DNA from: G963665925 sp050596425 | GTDB lineage: Bacteria; Bacillota; Clostridia; Peptostreptococcales; Acidaminobacteraceae | Direction of reading: 5' to 3' | DNA: 64,000 bases | NCBI RefSeq assembly: GCF_050596425.1 | Contig: NZ_CP192292.1 | Span: forward strand, 2,418,001-2,482,000 | Shown: piece after piece, positions 24,529-34,024 of the stretch | Layout: every line of letters starts with the position of its first letter | How positions within the stretch are numbered: the first letter of the stretch is position 1 | Program-made: the position numbers and the translations under genes | The notes under the pieces: generated by a model | The model's input: the letters and a program-made list of their open reading frames with translations, nothing else | Databases searched by the model: none | What the model was told of the DNA's origin: nothing

Positions 24529-25371
24529 TTGACGCGCAAACGGATATTTGAGATTATTGAAAAAGGGGATGCGGACGATAAGGCAAGTCTTCTTTTCGAT
24601 AAGGTTATTTTGACTTTAATCATTCTAAATGTAATAGCTATTATACTCCAGTCTTTTCATGATTTAAATAGGGACTATGCGGAGTTATTTCGATATTTTG
24701 AAGTGATTAGCGTTTCCATATTTTCCTTTGAATTGGGTCTTCGGATTTTCACTTCAGATATATGCTATCCCGGACTTTCCAAGGGGAAGGCCTTGATCAG
24801 GTACTTGCTGAGCCCCATTGCCATTGTAGATATTATAGCCATTCTGCCCTTTTATCTCCCTATGATAATTGCTATGGATTTGAGATTTTTAAGAATACTA
24901 AAGCTCTCAAGATTGCTTCGTGTCTTTAAGTTAAACAGGTACATGGATTCCATGGGTGTGCTGTCTAGAGTGCTCCGTCGCGAAAAGGAACAGTTGCTTA
25001 TTACGGTCTTTATGACCTTTTTACTCATGCTAATCGCCTCATCAATGATGTACTATTTAGAGAACAAGGCTCAACCAGAAGCCTTTCCAAACATAATCGC
25101 TTCCTTTTGGTGGGCGATTGCCACATTAACAACAGTTGGCTATGGTGATGTTTATCCAGTTACAGGTTTAGGCAGAATACTTAGTGGCATTATTGCCTTG
25201 CTAGGTATAGGTCTAGTGGCTCTACCGACAGGGATAATCAGCTCGGGTTTTCTGGCTGAGTTGGAAGATCAGAAGAAGAAGGATCAAGCCCCTAAAGAAC
25301 GGATACATATTATCTGCCCTAGTTGTGGCACCCATATCGTTGAATTTATAAAAGAAGAAGATCAAGTATAG
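24529..25371 (+). CDS. Voltage-gated-type potassium channel with C-terminal zinc ribbon
   Basis: This 280-residue protein starts at TTG 24529 with GGAGGGG 7 nt upstream. It has six transmembrane helices with an S4-like Arg/Lys pattern (RFLRILKLSRLLRVFK, about residues 122-137), a pore helix and the K+ selectivity filter TLTTVGYGDVYP (about 195-206). The cytoplasmic tail ends in CPSCGTHIVEF, a single CxxC knuckle that could bind metal in a tetramer. It closes the PspA cluster. Confidence 0.9.
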   Translation: MTRKRIFEIIEKGDADDKASLLFDKVILTLIILNVIAIILQSFHDLNRDYAELFRYFEVISVSIFSFELGLRIFTSDICYPGLSKGKALIRYLLSPIAIVDIIAILPFYLPMIIAMDLRFLRILKLSRLLRVFKLNRYMDSMGVLSRVLRREKEQLLITVFMTFLLMLIASSMMYYLENKAQPEAFPNIIASFWWAIATLTTVGYGDVYPVTGLGRILSGIIALLGIGLVALPTGIISSGFLAELEDQKKKDQAPKERIHIICPSCGTHIVEFIKEEDQV

Positions 25372-25375
25372 AAGA

Positions 25376-25424
25376 ATCCCCTGAGTGTCATGTGGTTATG
25401 AAAACCGTCATGGACTCAGGGGAT
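25376..25424. terminator. Bidirectional terminator between convergent genes
   Basis: ATCCCCTGAGT pairs perfectly with ACTCAGGGGAT, with AT-rich flanks on both sides, between the channel gene (+) and the NhaC-type gene (-). Confidence 0.85.
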
Positions 25425-25443
25425 ATTTATTTGCTAATTATTT

Positions 25444-26997
25444 TTAAAGGGCTGACTGTGTATCCAGTCGAGCCTGTTTTGTATTTTTATGCTCCACTGT
25501 AGCAGATGTTTTTTTACCGAAAAACTTAATGATGCCTGCAAGTGCAACTAGGGATAGGCCAAGAGATACAAAGGGATTAAGACCAAATCCAGCAGGTATG
25601 AAGCCGAATAGGATGGAAACGCCGCCAACCGTTAAAGCATAAGGAATTTGTGTCTTAACATGCTTGATGTGGTCGCATCCTGATGCCATTGAGGACATAA
25701 TTGTTGTGTCTGAAATTGGAGAAATATGGTCTCCGAGCACAGCGCCAGTTAAAACTGCACCTATTGTTGGAAATAATAAGGCCTCGCCACCAGCCATGTA
25801 GGCCATAGGTATAGCAATGGGCATGACAATAGAATTAGTGCCCCATGATGTGCCTGTTGAAAAGGCCACCACAGCAGGAATAAGAAACATTATGACGGGG
25901 ATCAGAAAGGCTGGAACGGTTTTACCAATCGTATCAACCATAAACTGGGCTGTACCAAGGTCGCTGTTAACACCGCCTAGTGACCATGCAAGAGACAGGA
26001 TCATTGCAGGAACAGCCATGGACTTGACCCCTTCAACAAAGGCTTCAGAAACTTCTTTGATTGAGAGCACATTTTGCAGTCGTGACATTAAACCTGCTAG
26101 GATTATGCCGGCGAAGGATGCCCATAGTAATACAACGCTGGCATCTGCATTAGAGTAAGCTTCGCGTAGACCTGCGCCCTCGAAACCGCCACCATTGTAG
26201 AAGAGTCCAACCATTGTTATGATAACGACCAAGCCAATTGGAAGCACAGCGTTATACCATTTCTTAGACTGTGAACTTTCAAAGTGCCCAGCCCCTTGAC
26301 CGTCTTTTATGCTTAATTGTGCATTTCTTTCAGCTTTTAACATCGGGCCATAATCTTTCCCTGAGAAAATGATAACCAGGACAAAGATAAGGGCTAGAAG
26401 ACTGTAGAATCTAAAGGGGATAGATCTTAGAAAAACATCATAGGCGCCCATATCAAGGCCTAAATCTGACAACCCACTTTGAATGAGGCCAAGCTCCATA
26501 CCGACCCAAGTGGATATTAAGGCCATAGAAGAGATGGGTGCTGCCGTGGAGTCAACAATGTAGGCGAGTTTTTCTCTTGAAATTCCCTGTCTATCAGTGA
26601 TGCTTCTCATAGTATTGCCAACTATGAGTGAATTGGCATAGTCGTCAAAGAAAATCAGGATACCGAGAAGCCAAGTTGAAAAGAGTGTGGACTTTGTGCT
26701 CTTGGCCTTATCTACAATTAATGATGCAATGCCACTTGTGCCACCATTTTTGTCAACAATACCAATTAAGCCGCCGATAGAGAGGCAAAAAATGAGTATA
26801 GAAATATTCCAACTGTCTGTTAAGGCACCCACCAAGTATTTATTGAGCATGTCCATAAACCCTTGTATAGGTCCGCCTGATGCAATGCTAGCCCCTATAA
26901 AAACGGCTACAAAAAGTGAAAGTAAAACTTCCTGCGTCAGCAGTGCCAAGGCTATAGCCAAAAGAGGCGGTAAAATCGAAATCCAACCAAAATCCAT
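25444..26997 (-). CDS. NhaC-family transporter (probable lysine transporter)
   Basis: This 517-residue protein has about twelve transmembrane helices. NhaC/YuiF-family features include SIGGLIGIVDKNGGTSG, FFDDYANSLIVGNTMR, STAAPISSMALISTWVG and STGTSWGTNSIVMPIA. The family includes Na+/H+ antiporters and amino acid or carboxylate exchangers. A lysine riboswitch in its leader points to lysine transport, as predicted before for riboswitch-controlled NhaC proteins. AAAGGA precedes the ATG. It is monocistronic. Confidence 0.9.
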   Translation of the reverse strand: MDFGWISILPPLLAIALALLTQEVLLSLFVAVFIGASIASGGPIQGFMDMLNKYLVGALTDSWNISILIFCLSIGGLIGIVDKNGGTSGIASLIVDKAKSTKSTLFSTWLLGILIFFDDYANSLIVGNTMRSITDRQGISREKLAYIVDSTAAPISSMALISTWVGMELGLIQSGLSDLGLDMGAYDVFLRSIPFRFYSLLALIFVLVIIFSGKDYGPMLKAERNAQLSIKDGQGAGHFESSQSKKWYNAVLPIGLVVIITMVGLFYNGGGFEGAGLREAYSNADASVVLLWASFAGIILAGLMSRLQNVLSIKEVSEAFVEGVKSMAVPAMILSLAWSLGGVNSDLGTAQFMVDTIGKTVPAFLIPVIMFLIPAVVAFSTGTSWGTNSIVMPIAIPMAYMAGGEALLFPTIGAVLTGAVLGDHISPISDTTIMSSMASGCDHIKHVKTQIPYALTVGGVSILFGFIPAGFGLNPFVSLGLSLVALAGIIKFFGKKTSATVEHKNTKQARLDTQSAL

Positions 26998-27087
26998 GTG
27001 AAAAATCCTTTCTTATGTCTTGTGAATACAACTTGTGATACCAGGCTTATGAACATTGCTGTTCAAGTGCCTTATCATTTTTGATAA

Positions 27088-27116
27088 TAAAAAAACACCT
27101 AACAAAATGTCAGGTG
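27088..27116 (-). terminator. Expression-platform terminator of the lysine riboswitch
   Basis: On the minus strand CACCTGACA pairs with TGTTAGGTG (one G-U) and is followed by a run of T. It lies between the aptamer and the transporter gene. Confidence 0.85.
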
Positions 27117-27154
27117 CGTAAATACACAAATGACATTACCTATCAATAAGCCCA

Positions 27155-27335
27155 GACGAGATAGCTCAACGCAAAGCAGACGGGCAGTCTACAAAGCGAC
27201 AGTCCTGTACCTATTGAGCACAGACCCAGCATCAGGTTTTGGTGCCTGACACTTCGGCGGTGTTTCCTTTCCTCTAACATCATAAGCTTCCGGCCTCGTT
27301 TAGAGTACTGATAAAAACCGCACCTCTACCTCATC
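27155..27335 (-). promoter_or_regulatory. Lysine riboswitch (L box)
   Basis: The minus strand carries L-box landmarks: AGAGGTGCGG near the 5' end, AGAGGAAAGG and CGCCGAAG in the P2-P3 region, and GAGCTATCTCGTC closing P1 against GATGAGGTAG. Together with the downstream terminator it should stop transcription of the transporter when lysine is plentiful. A second hairpin, TACCTCATC with GATGAGGTA (27326-27350), could compete with P1. Confidence 0.93.
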
Positions 27336-27375
27336 GCAAAAGATGAGGTAATGCGTATTAAGTTAACGATTAGTA

Positions 27376-27404
27376 ATGTAACACAGCCATCAAATAGATG
27401 TCAA
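27376..27404 (-). promoter_or_regulatory. Sigma-A promoter of the lysine riboswitch transcript
   Basis: On the minus strand TTGACA is followed after 17 bp by TTACAT, placing the start point just upstream of the riboswitch. Confidence 0.75.
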
Positions 27405-27563
27405 GCCAATGTGACAAATTGAGAATAGTCAAAAAATAAAAACAATCAGTGGTTTGTTAGATTATATCCATCTTTTGGTTGGAATAATGTCATATTGGGA
27501 ATAATAAAAGTATGCAATATATTATACAAAAAAATCAAAGTTAAACTTAAAGGAGTCAAATCC

Positions 27564-28700
27564 ATGTATGACATTCTAATAGTGGATGATACAATCGAAA
27601 ATTTGAAAGTCCTAAGCACCATGCTGACAGCCGAAGGCTATAAAACAAGGACATCGCCAAGTGGATCTTTAGCGTTAAAGTCAGCCGTGCTTAAAAAGCC
27701 TGACTTAATTCTTCTTGATATTAACATGCCTCAAATGAATGGTTATGAGGTGTGCAGAAAGCTTAAGGAAGACAAGCGGACTGAAAATATTCCAGTGATT
27801 TTTATTTCTGGTTTGGCAGATACCAGGGACATTGTAGAAGGCTTCCGATTGGGTGGGGTAGATTATATAACAAAGCCATTTCATATAGAAGAAGTCAATG
27901 CCAGAGTAAGCACGCAGTTGAAAATAGTCCATGGAAAAAAAGAACTGGAAGAGATTCTTTCAAAAACATTTTTAGGGAGCATTCAAATATTAATAGATAT
28001 TCTCGCAACCACAAAACCCACTGTTTTCGAACAAGCCACACGGGTCAAACAAATAGTTAGACGTATAACGAAGCGATTAAAGCTTAAAAATTTGTGGGTG
28101 TATGAAATAGCTGCCATCTTGTCTCGAATAGGTTGGGTTATATTACCGGATCACCAATTAGAAGCATATTCTGGTGGCAAACTAAACCTAATCACAGATG
28201 CAGAACAGCATGATGCCATTGATTTTGGTATTGAGCTTATAGAGAAAATACCAAGATTAGAACCAGTGCTTTCCATACTCAAAAGGTGGTATGAAACGCC
28301 TTTAAGAGAAAAGTTTGAAGTACCTATTAGTGACTGGTCACAGGCTGAAATTGGGGTAAATCTAATCAAACTTGTTATCAACTATGTTGAACTGACGCTT
28401 GTGCATGAGGAACAGGAGAAGGTGTTTGAGGCGTTAGTGAGCGTGAGTGACCAATATCACAATACACTGCTGAGTGCCCTTTTAGAAATAGAAGGAGGCA
28501 TAAAACGCGAAATTGAAATGCCACTTCATATTAAAGACATTAGCATTGGCATGGTTCTTAGTCGTGATATAAAAACATCTGATGACATTAAACTATTAAG
28601 CAGAGAATCAGAAGTGACTAACAGTCTTTTGATGCTCATTAAACGTTACGAAAAACAAGTTGGAATAAAGGAGCCTATTTATGTTTGGGACTTTCGATGA
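27564..28700 (+). CDS. Response regulator with degenerate HD-type output domain
   Basis: The protein has 378 residues; the ATG at 27564 was chosen because AAAGGAG precedes it. Residues 1-120 form a receiver domain (ILIVDDT; phospho-Asp in LILLDINMP about residue 53; Lys in ITKPF). Residues 135-300 align in layout with an HD-GYP domain, but metal-binding His/Asp are missing (for example LSRIGWVILPDHQLEAY where HDIGKIGI would be). A C-terminal segment (320-378) resembles the lid seen in HD-domain regulators. It is probably a non-catalytic partner of the next gene, whose start it overlaps by 20 bp. Confidence 0.8.
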   Translation: MYDILIVDDTIENLKVLSTMLTAEGYKTRTSPSGSLALKSAVLKKPDLILLDINMPQMNGYEVCRKLKEDKRTENIPVIFISGLADTRDIVEGFRLGGVDYITKPFHIEEVNARVSTQLKIVHGKKELEEILSKTFLGSIQILIDILATTKPTVFEQATRVKQIVRRITKRLKLKNLWVYEIAAILSRIGWVILPDHQLEAYSGGKLNLITDAEQHDAIDFGIELIEKIPRLEPVLSILKRWYETPLREKFEVPISDWSQAEIGVNLIKLVINYVELTLVHEEQEKVFEALVSVSDQYHNTLLSALLEIEGGIKREIEMPLHIKDISIGMVLSRDIKTSDDIKLLSRESEVTNSLLMLIKRYEKQVGIKEPIYVWDFR

Positions 28701-29808
28701 AACGGTACTAAGGCATAAGGAAAATAGCGAGTTTGAAATTTTGATTGTGGATGATAACTCAAAGAACCTTAAGGTCTTGTCCAGTATTCTTATAAAAAAA
28801 GAGTATAAAATAAGAACGGCACAAAATGGCCTTATGGCACTGAATTCCCTTAAAAAGAGACCTGTTGATTTGATACTGCTTGATATAAATATGCCTGTTA
28901 TGGATGGGTTTGAACTGTGTCAAAAGTTAAAATCAATAGAAGCTTTTTCAGAGATTCCCATCATTTTCATAACAGCTTTATCAAGTCTTGATGACAAGAT
29001 GAAAGGCTTTGAAATGGGGGCTGTGGACTTTATTACCAAACCCTTTATGATTGAAGAAGTCCAAGCTCGGGTCAAGGCCCACTTAAAATTGATTGAATCG
29101 CGTGAGCTCCTTGAGGTGAAGAACAAGGAACTTCAAAAGATTGTGAATAAGAAAGTGAAATTGCTTGCTTCTTCACATATTGCAACAGTTTTTGCTATGG
29201 TTCAGTTGGCTGAGGCAAGGGACGACGACACCGGCAAACATATCGCTAGAATCAGTCGCTACTGTAAAAGGCTTGCGGAATTGGCCTATGAGTCAAATAA
29301 TTTCCCTGAGATTGATCTAGAGTTCATTGATAATATAGAAATTGCCAGCCCCCTTCATGATATTGGCAAGATAGGCATTAGAGATGTCATACTTCTTAAA
29401 CCAGGAAAATTAATAGAGTCAGAATTCGATATTATGAAAACCCATGTTAATATTGGTGCCCGCAACCTCCAAATTGTTGCAGATTCCACACCTGAGAATG
29501 GATTTATTCAAATGGGCATACTTATAGCAAAATATCATCATGAAAAATGGGATGGAACAGGATATACGCAAGAGCTTAAGGGAAATGAGATACCCGTTTG
29601 TGCGCGAATTATGACTATTGCAGACGTCTACGATGCCCTCCGTTCTAAGCGGGTCTATAAAAAAGCTTTTTCCCATGAAAAATCCATGGAAATAATGGAT
29701 GATATGTGTGGTGTAAATTTTGATCCAAAACTGTATGAAATCTTTTATAATCACCAGTCTTGGTTTGAAAACACTTACAATAAATTGAGTGGAGGCGGAG
29801 ATGAATAA
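28681..29808 (+). CDS. Response regulator, REC-HD-GYP (putative c-di-GMP phosphodiesterase)
   Basis: The protein has 375 residues: a receiver domain (ILIVDDNSKNLK; LILLDINMP; ITKPF), a short coiled linker, and an HD-GYP domain (about 165-365) with HIARISRYC, HDIGKIGI, THVNIGA and HHEKWDGTGYTQELKGNEIP. The GYP triad reads GYT, a mild deviation; all metal-ligand positions look kept. It likely hydrolyses cyclic di-GMP when phosphorylated. It overlaps the genes on both sides, so the three are translationally coupled. Confidence 0.92.
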   Translation: MFGTFDETVLRHKENSEFEILIVDDNSKNLKVLSSILIKKEYKIRTAQNGLMALNSLKKRPVDLILLDINMPVMDGFELCQKLKSIEAFSEIPIIFITALSSLDDKMKGFEMGAVDFITKPFMIEEVQARVKAHLKLIESRELLEVKNKELQKIVNKKVKLLASSHIATVFAMVQLAEARDDDTGKHIARISRYCKRLAELAYESNNFPEIDLEFIDNIEIASPLHDIGKIGIRDVILLKPGKLIESEFDIMKTHVNIGARNLQIVADSTPENGFIQMGILIAKYHHEKWDGTGYTQELKGNEIPVCARIMTIADVYDALRSKRVYKKAFSHEKSMEIMDDMCGVNFDPKLYEIFYNHQSWFENTYNKLSGGGDE

Positions 29809-32800
29809 AGAAATAAAAGCGGTAGTGATCCAAAGTGTTTTGCACTATGTCATGCCGGTTATCCTCGTGGCACTACTGCTCTACATAAGTATTAGCTATA
29901 CCCTTATATCGACTGAGTTTAGTAAACATGAAGTCTTTCTTGGTGAAGAAACCCGTATATATTCAGAAATCATCAAAACACAGGTCTCTGATGTAGAGTT
30001 TTTAAGTACATATATATCGCGAAATGCTTTATACGAACCTCAGCGGCTAGAAGACCTTGATCAACTGCTATATGATTTTACAAATGAAAAAGGCGGTAAA
30101 TATTATCAAATTAGATACATTGACGCAAGTGGTCAGGAGATTGTGAAAATCAATTATATGGACCAATCTGCTCAAAGCATGAACGACGCTCTTGAAAATA
30201 AAAAGGATCGGTATTATTTGAAATATGATCGGTCAAAAGAGAATAAAGTGTATTTATCAAGAATTGATCTAAATGTTGAGAATGGTCAAATAGAAGAGCC
30301 CTATAAGCCTGTTCTAAGAATTGTTAAGCCTGTTTTTAATGATAAAATGCCCGTTGGATTCATGGTACTCAATTACAATATGGACATTCTCCTAGATCGT
30401 ATGAATGGTAATTATAGAGGCAGTAAGAGCGAAATGTATATCACCAATGAAAAAGGAGAGTGGCTCATTGGTCCACCTGAAACAAGATCCTTTGGTAGCA
30501 TGTTTCCAGAAGATGAAAATTCAAAAATTGAGCACACTCACCCCAGTATGTGGAAAAAAGTATTTTTGAATGATCTTACGACGGGGAGAGCTGAAGATTA
30601 TATATACAGTGTTGAAAGTATAGTTTCTGATAGCGTTAAGACCTTTAGTGATGAAGAAGTTATTCTTGAAGAAGAATGGACAATTATTGCAGTTTCTAGG
30701 TTTAGCACGGTTCTTGATCCTGTGAATCGATTTTTCTTTGTGATATTGACCCTCTTTCTTGCTTTATTAACCTTTGTTGTTTATACAAAGATTAAATTCA
30801 GGTTCAAGCAGATAGAAAACCAAGCAGATATTGTGACTTTGGAAGATAAGCTTAAGATCGTGACAGATTCAGTGTATGATGCCATAGTCATGATAGATTC
30901 GAGCGGAAATATAAAGTACTGGAATAAGTCAGCAAGTCTTATGTTCGGCTACAGTGAAGAAGAGGTCATGGAAAAATATGTTCATGACCTGATTTCCCCT
31001 AAAAAATATTCAGATGTTTCAAGTGCCGGTATGAAAAAGTTTAGAAAAACTGGACTTGGTCCAATTATTGGTGGTATGCGTGAAGTGGATGCTCTTCGTA
31101 AAGATGGAACAACATTTCCTGCAGAACTCATGGTCAACAGCGTTATGATCAACGATGAATGGTGGGCTGTTGGTGTGGTACGCGATGTGTCTAATAGGCA
31201 AAAGAGAATGAGGGAGCTAAAAAAACTATCCCGTGCAGTTGAGAACTCAAAAGACATCATTTTTATTACGGACAAGAATGGAAATATTTTGTTTGTAAAT
31301 AATGCCTTTGTTGAGGTTACAGGATTCTCTAGGATGGAAGCCATCGTAAGCACACCGGCAATACTTAGAGAGGGCTTAGAGCCTGAGGATAAGTTCCTTG
31401 AAATTATTGGCCACCTAGAAAACAATAGGTCCTATAGCGAAATAACGGTGAACAGAAGAAAAGATGGTAGCTTATTCCACTATGATCAAGCCGTAAGCGC
31501 AGTTTATGATGAAGATGGCCATGTGAGTAATTACATTTCTACTGGGAAGGATATCACTGACAGAGTGGCCGCGGAGAGAAAACTGAAAGTGACTATGGAG
31601 CAAATGGAAGCCATTATCTATGACCGAACTAGGAGCTTCGAGTTGGCCAAAGAAGAGGCAGAAAGTGCCAACCTGGCCAAGAGTGCATTTTTAGCTCATA
31701 TGTCCCATGAGATTAGGACGCCACTAAATGCGATAATAGGATTTTCACAGCTTCTTTTGAATGAATCTGAACTAAATGCCAAAGAATTAGACCAAGTTAA
31801 AACCATATTTGACAGTGGGGAACACTTGCTTTCACTTATTAATGATATTCTTGAAATTTCTCGAATTGAGTCTGGTAAGGTGACTATAAATAATGCCCCA
31901 GTTAATTTCAGAGAATTGATAGAAGAGATAGAACGTATTTTCAGGTTGAAGATGCATACCAAAGGTTTATATTTTAATGTGCGATTTGAAAACATGATGG
32001 ATAAAGCCATTATCACTGATGAAAAGAAACTGCGGCAGATATTACTCAACATTGTTGGGAATGCAGTAAAGTTCACCTCTGATGGAGGCATTGAAATTAT
32101 TGTTCAAATGGAGGCCGTTGATGAAGATAAAGGTCGTATTAAGTGCGTCGTTTCTGATTCGGCAGATGGCATTCCAGAAGATGAATTAGAAAAAATATTT
32201 AATCCATTTGAACAAGTCTCTGACATAAAACAGCGCTCTAAGGGGACGGGACTTGGTCTTGCTATAACAAAGAGTTTTATTGAAAAAATGGGTGGTAATA
32301 TTTCTGTTCAAAGCACTGTGGGTAAGGGGTCAACATTTATCATTGAAATACCAGTTGGTCTGACGGAGTTATCAAACATTGATATTGAAAAGAATATGGT
32401 CATAAAAATTGTTCAATTTAACACCCCTCTTTCAATACTCATTGTTGATGACCAGTCGAGTAATCTTAAACTATTAAAAGATATACTTGACTATGAACAG
32501 ATTAGTCTCTTTGTTGCTGAAAACGGGAAAGAAGCTGTGGAGATCGTGAATCAAAACAAAATTGATTGTATCTTCATGGATATACGTATGCCTGTAATGA
32601 CTGGCATCGAAGCGACAGAGATTATCAGATCTCAAGGGTATACTGAGATTGTCATATGCGCTCTCACTGCAAGTGTTTTTGAACACCAGGCCAATGATAT
32701 TTTAAAGAAAGGCTTTGACAAGCTTATAAGAAAACCCTTTCGGACCAATGAGATTTATCAGTTCTTATCGGAAAACTTCGATATAAGTGTCGAGTCAACT

Positions 32801-33073
32801 GAGAAGATGGATAAAGATAATTTTGTTCAAAAGGATCTGTTTACATTCTCAAGTGTAAATAAAGAAACCATCGATCGCCTTGAAGAAGCTATGATTCTTG
32901 GTGATATTGATGAGATTAAAGAGGTTATTACTGAACAGGATGACTTGTCCAAGGAACTAAAAGTAAGGATGATAGAGCTTTGTAATGACTTTGACCTAAT
33001 ATCCTTAAGCAGTATTATTCATGCTCTTCAATCAGAGTATGATAAGGAAAGCGGGCAAGAAGACCCGTCTTAA
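29801..33073 (+). CDS. Hybrid sensor histidine kinase (Cache-PAS-PAS-HisKA-HATPase-REC)
   Basis: The protein has 1,090 residues from the ATG at 29801, inside the previous gene's end. The order is TM1 (10-33), a Cache-like sensor (35-300), TM2 (305-328), PAS (345-460), PAS (470-590), and HisKA with AFLAHMSHEIRTPLNAIIGF (His about 630). The ATPase follows (N-box LLNIVGNAVKF, G1 box altered to DSADGI, G2 GTGLGLAITKSF), then a receiver (LIVDDQ, FMDIRMP, RKPF; 870-990). A C-terminal helical tail lacks an obvious phosphotransfer His. It probably controls the two upstream regulators. Confidence 0.93.
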   Translation: MNKEIKAVVIQSVLHYVMPVILVALLLYISISYTLISTEFSKHEVFLGEETRIYSEIIKTQVSDVEFLSTYISRNALYEPQRLEDLDQLLYDFTNEKGGKYYQIRYIDASGQEIVKINYMDQSAQSMNDALENKKDRYYLKYDRSKENKVYLSRIDLNVENGQIEEPYKPVLRIVKPVFNDKMPVGFMVLNYNMDILLDRMNGNYRGSKSEMYITNEKGEWLIGPPETRSFGSMFPEDENSKIEHTHPSMWKKVFLNDLTTGRAEDYIYSVESIVSDSVKTFSDEEVILEEEWTIIAVSRFSTVLDPVNRFFFVILTLFLALLTFVVYTKIKFRFKQIENQADIVTLEDKLKIVTDSVYDAIVMIDSSGNIKYWNKSASLMFGYSEEEVMEKYVHDLISPKKYSDVSSAGMKKFRKTGLGPIIGGMREVDALRKDGTTFPAELMVNSVMINDEWWAVGVVRDVSNRQKRMRELKKLSRAVENSKDIIFITDKNGNILFVNNAFVEVTGFSRMEAIVSTPAILREGLEPEDKFLEIIGHLENNRSYSEITVNRRKDGSLFHYDQAVSAVYDEDGHVSNYISTGKDITDRVAAERKLKVTMEQMEAIIYDRTRSFELAKEEAESANLAKSAFLAHMSHEIRTPLNAIIGFSQLLLNESELNAKELDQVKTIFDSGEHLLSLINDILEISRIESGKVTINNAPVNFRELIEEIERIFRLKMHTKGLYFNVRFENMMDKAIITDEKKLRQILLNIVGNAVKFTSDGGIEIIVQMEAVDEDKGRIKCVVSDSADGIPEDELEKIFNPFEQVSDIKQRSKGTGLGLAITKSFIEKMGGNISVQSTVGKGSTFIIEIPVGLTELSNIDIEKNMVIKIVQFNTPLSILIVDDQSSNLKLLKDILDYEQISLFVAENGKEAVEIVNQNKIDCIFMDIRMPVMTGIEATEIIRSQGYTEIVICALTASVFEHQANDILKKGFDKLIRKPFRTNEIYQFLSENFDISVESTEKMDKDNFVQKDLFTFSSVNKETIDRLEEAMILGDIDEIKEVITEQDDLSKELKVRMIELCNDFDLISLSSIIHALQSEYDKESGQEDPS

Positions 33074-33134
33074 GTAGATACTTAGTGAGAAGACCTTATA
33101 GTCTTGGCTAGTGGATGGATGTGCAGGCATTACG

Positions 33135-33190
33135 AGTAACTATTGTTTGAGTTAAAGCTCTTTGACTCGATGACAATAGTTACTTTTTTT
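33135..33190 (+). terminator. Rho-independent terminator
   Basis: AGTAACTATTG pairs perfectly with CAATAGTTACT, with an inner GAGT/GACTC helix, followed by TTTTTTT. Confidence 0.92.
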
Positions 33191-33253
33191 ATACATGATG
33201 TAATTTTCACTACAAATAGTTAATCAAAAGATATTATATAGTGCCAATTTAAG

Positions 33254-33277
33254 ATTGTTCGTATTTATCCGAACAAT
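33254..33277. promoter_or_regulatory. Inverted repeat with CGAAC half-sites (PurR-box-like)
   Basis: ATTGTTCG and CGAACAAT are perfect arms 8 bp apart. CGAAC half-sites recall Bacillus PurR boxes, and another TTCGC-AAAA-GCGAA repeat lies at the predicted transcription start near 33455-33470. The downstream genes import nucleosides, which fits purine control. The assignment is tentative. Confidence 0.4.
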
Positions 33278-33418
33278 ACGAGAATCGAATGGGTTGGAAT
33301 AAGTGAGCGTTCGTGATTATGAATGGAGCTTGTGGAATCTAAGCGGGACGGGAAATAGACTGGATATAATTTCAAATCACTCATGAAATAATATTTTAAC
33401 AATGTTTGAAGAAAGGTC

Positions 33419-33447
33419 TTGCATTTTTAATCAAGGATTGTTATTAT
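33419..33447 (+). promoter_or_regulatory. Sigma-A promoter of the nucleoside importer
   Basis: TTGCAT and TATTAT are separated by 17 bp; the transcript would start about 45 nt before the purine riboswitch. Confidence 0.8.
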
Positions 33448-33497
33448 ACTACTAGATTCGCAAAAGCGAACGAAAATAAACTTATATACAAAAATAA

Positions 33498-33571
33498 TTC
33501 GTGTGTATATCCCTGGTAATATGGTCCAGAAGTCTCTACCAAGTCACCCTAAATGACTTGACTACACCGAA
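33498..33571 (+). promoter_or_regulatory. Purine riboswitch, guanine class
   Basis: P2 is CTGG/CCAG with loop TAATATGG, J2/3 is GTCTCTACC (consensus GUNUCUACC), P3 is AAGTCA/TGACTT with loop CCCTAAA, and J3/1 reads GACTAC. The C in GACTA is the specificity position (C74), so guanine or a related 6-oxopurine is expected rather than adenine. An intrinsic terminator follows, so this is a ligand-dependent transcriptional off switch for the importer. Confidence 0.93.
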
Positions 33572-33595
33572 AGAATGATATTTTATCGTCTTTTG

Positions 33596-33628
33596 GAGCT
33601 TCTGATTTTTTTCAGAAGCTCTTTTTAT
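33596..33628 (+). terminator. Riboswitch expression-platform terminator
   Basis: GAGCTTCTGA and TCAGAAGCTC form a perfect 10-bp stem followed by TTTTT, 25 nt after the aptamer. Confidence 0.92.
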
Positions 33629-34024
33629 GGATATAAGAAAATTTACTACTTTTAATTCTAAAAGGAATGTCTCTAATTCATATAAGTTTCTATATCATAG
33701 AGATTTGTAAAGTCTTATTAACTTGCCCTTATGCTAGGCGTTAAGTGATTATTAGTAAGGGACATGCTTAAAAAGTAGTGAAGGATATATCTATAACAAA
33801 ATGTTGAAATGATGAAGGCAGGGAACTGGGAAGATATATTTTAAATAATATGTTATTTATCCAGTACTTCATATTTAAGCAAGATGGAGACATGTTAGCT
33901 TGAGTGACCCCCGTTGCTTAGCTATAGTATGGGATATTTGAAGGGCAGGGAAACCTTCATTTATTCCATACATTATGAAATATCATTCGATCTATGTGAT
34001 GCAGGAAAAATGGAGGGCTAAAAA
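33629..34024 (+). promoter_or_regulatory. Long untranslated leader after the riboswitch, with hairpins
   Basis: These 396 bp hold no ORF of note. A long imperfect hairpin at 33927-33971 pairs GTATGG...TGAAGG with CCTTCA...TCCATAC. Another pairs CCCTTA near 33725 with TAAGGG near 33760. Either could stabilise the mRNA or form a second control element before the lipoprotein gene. Confidence 0.45.
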
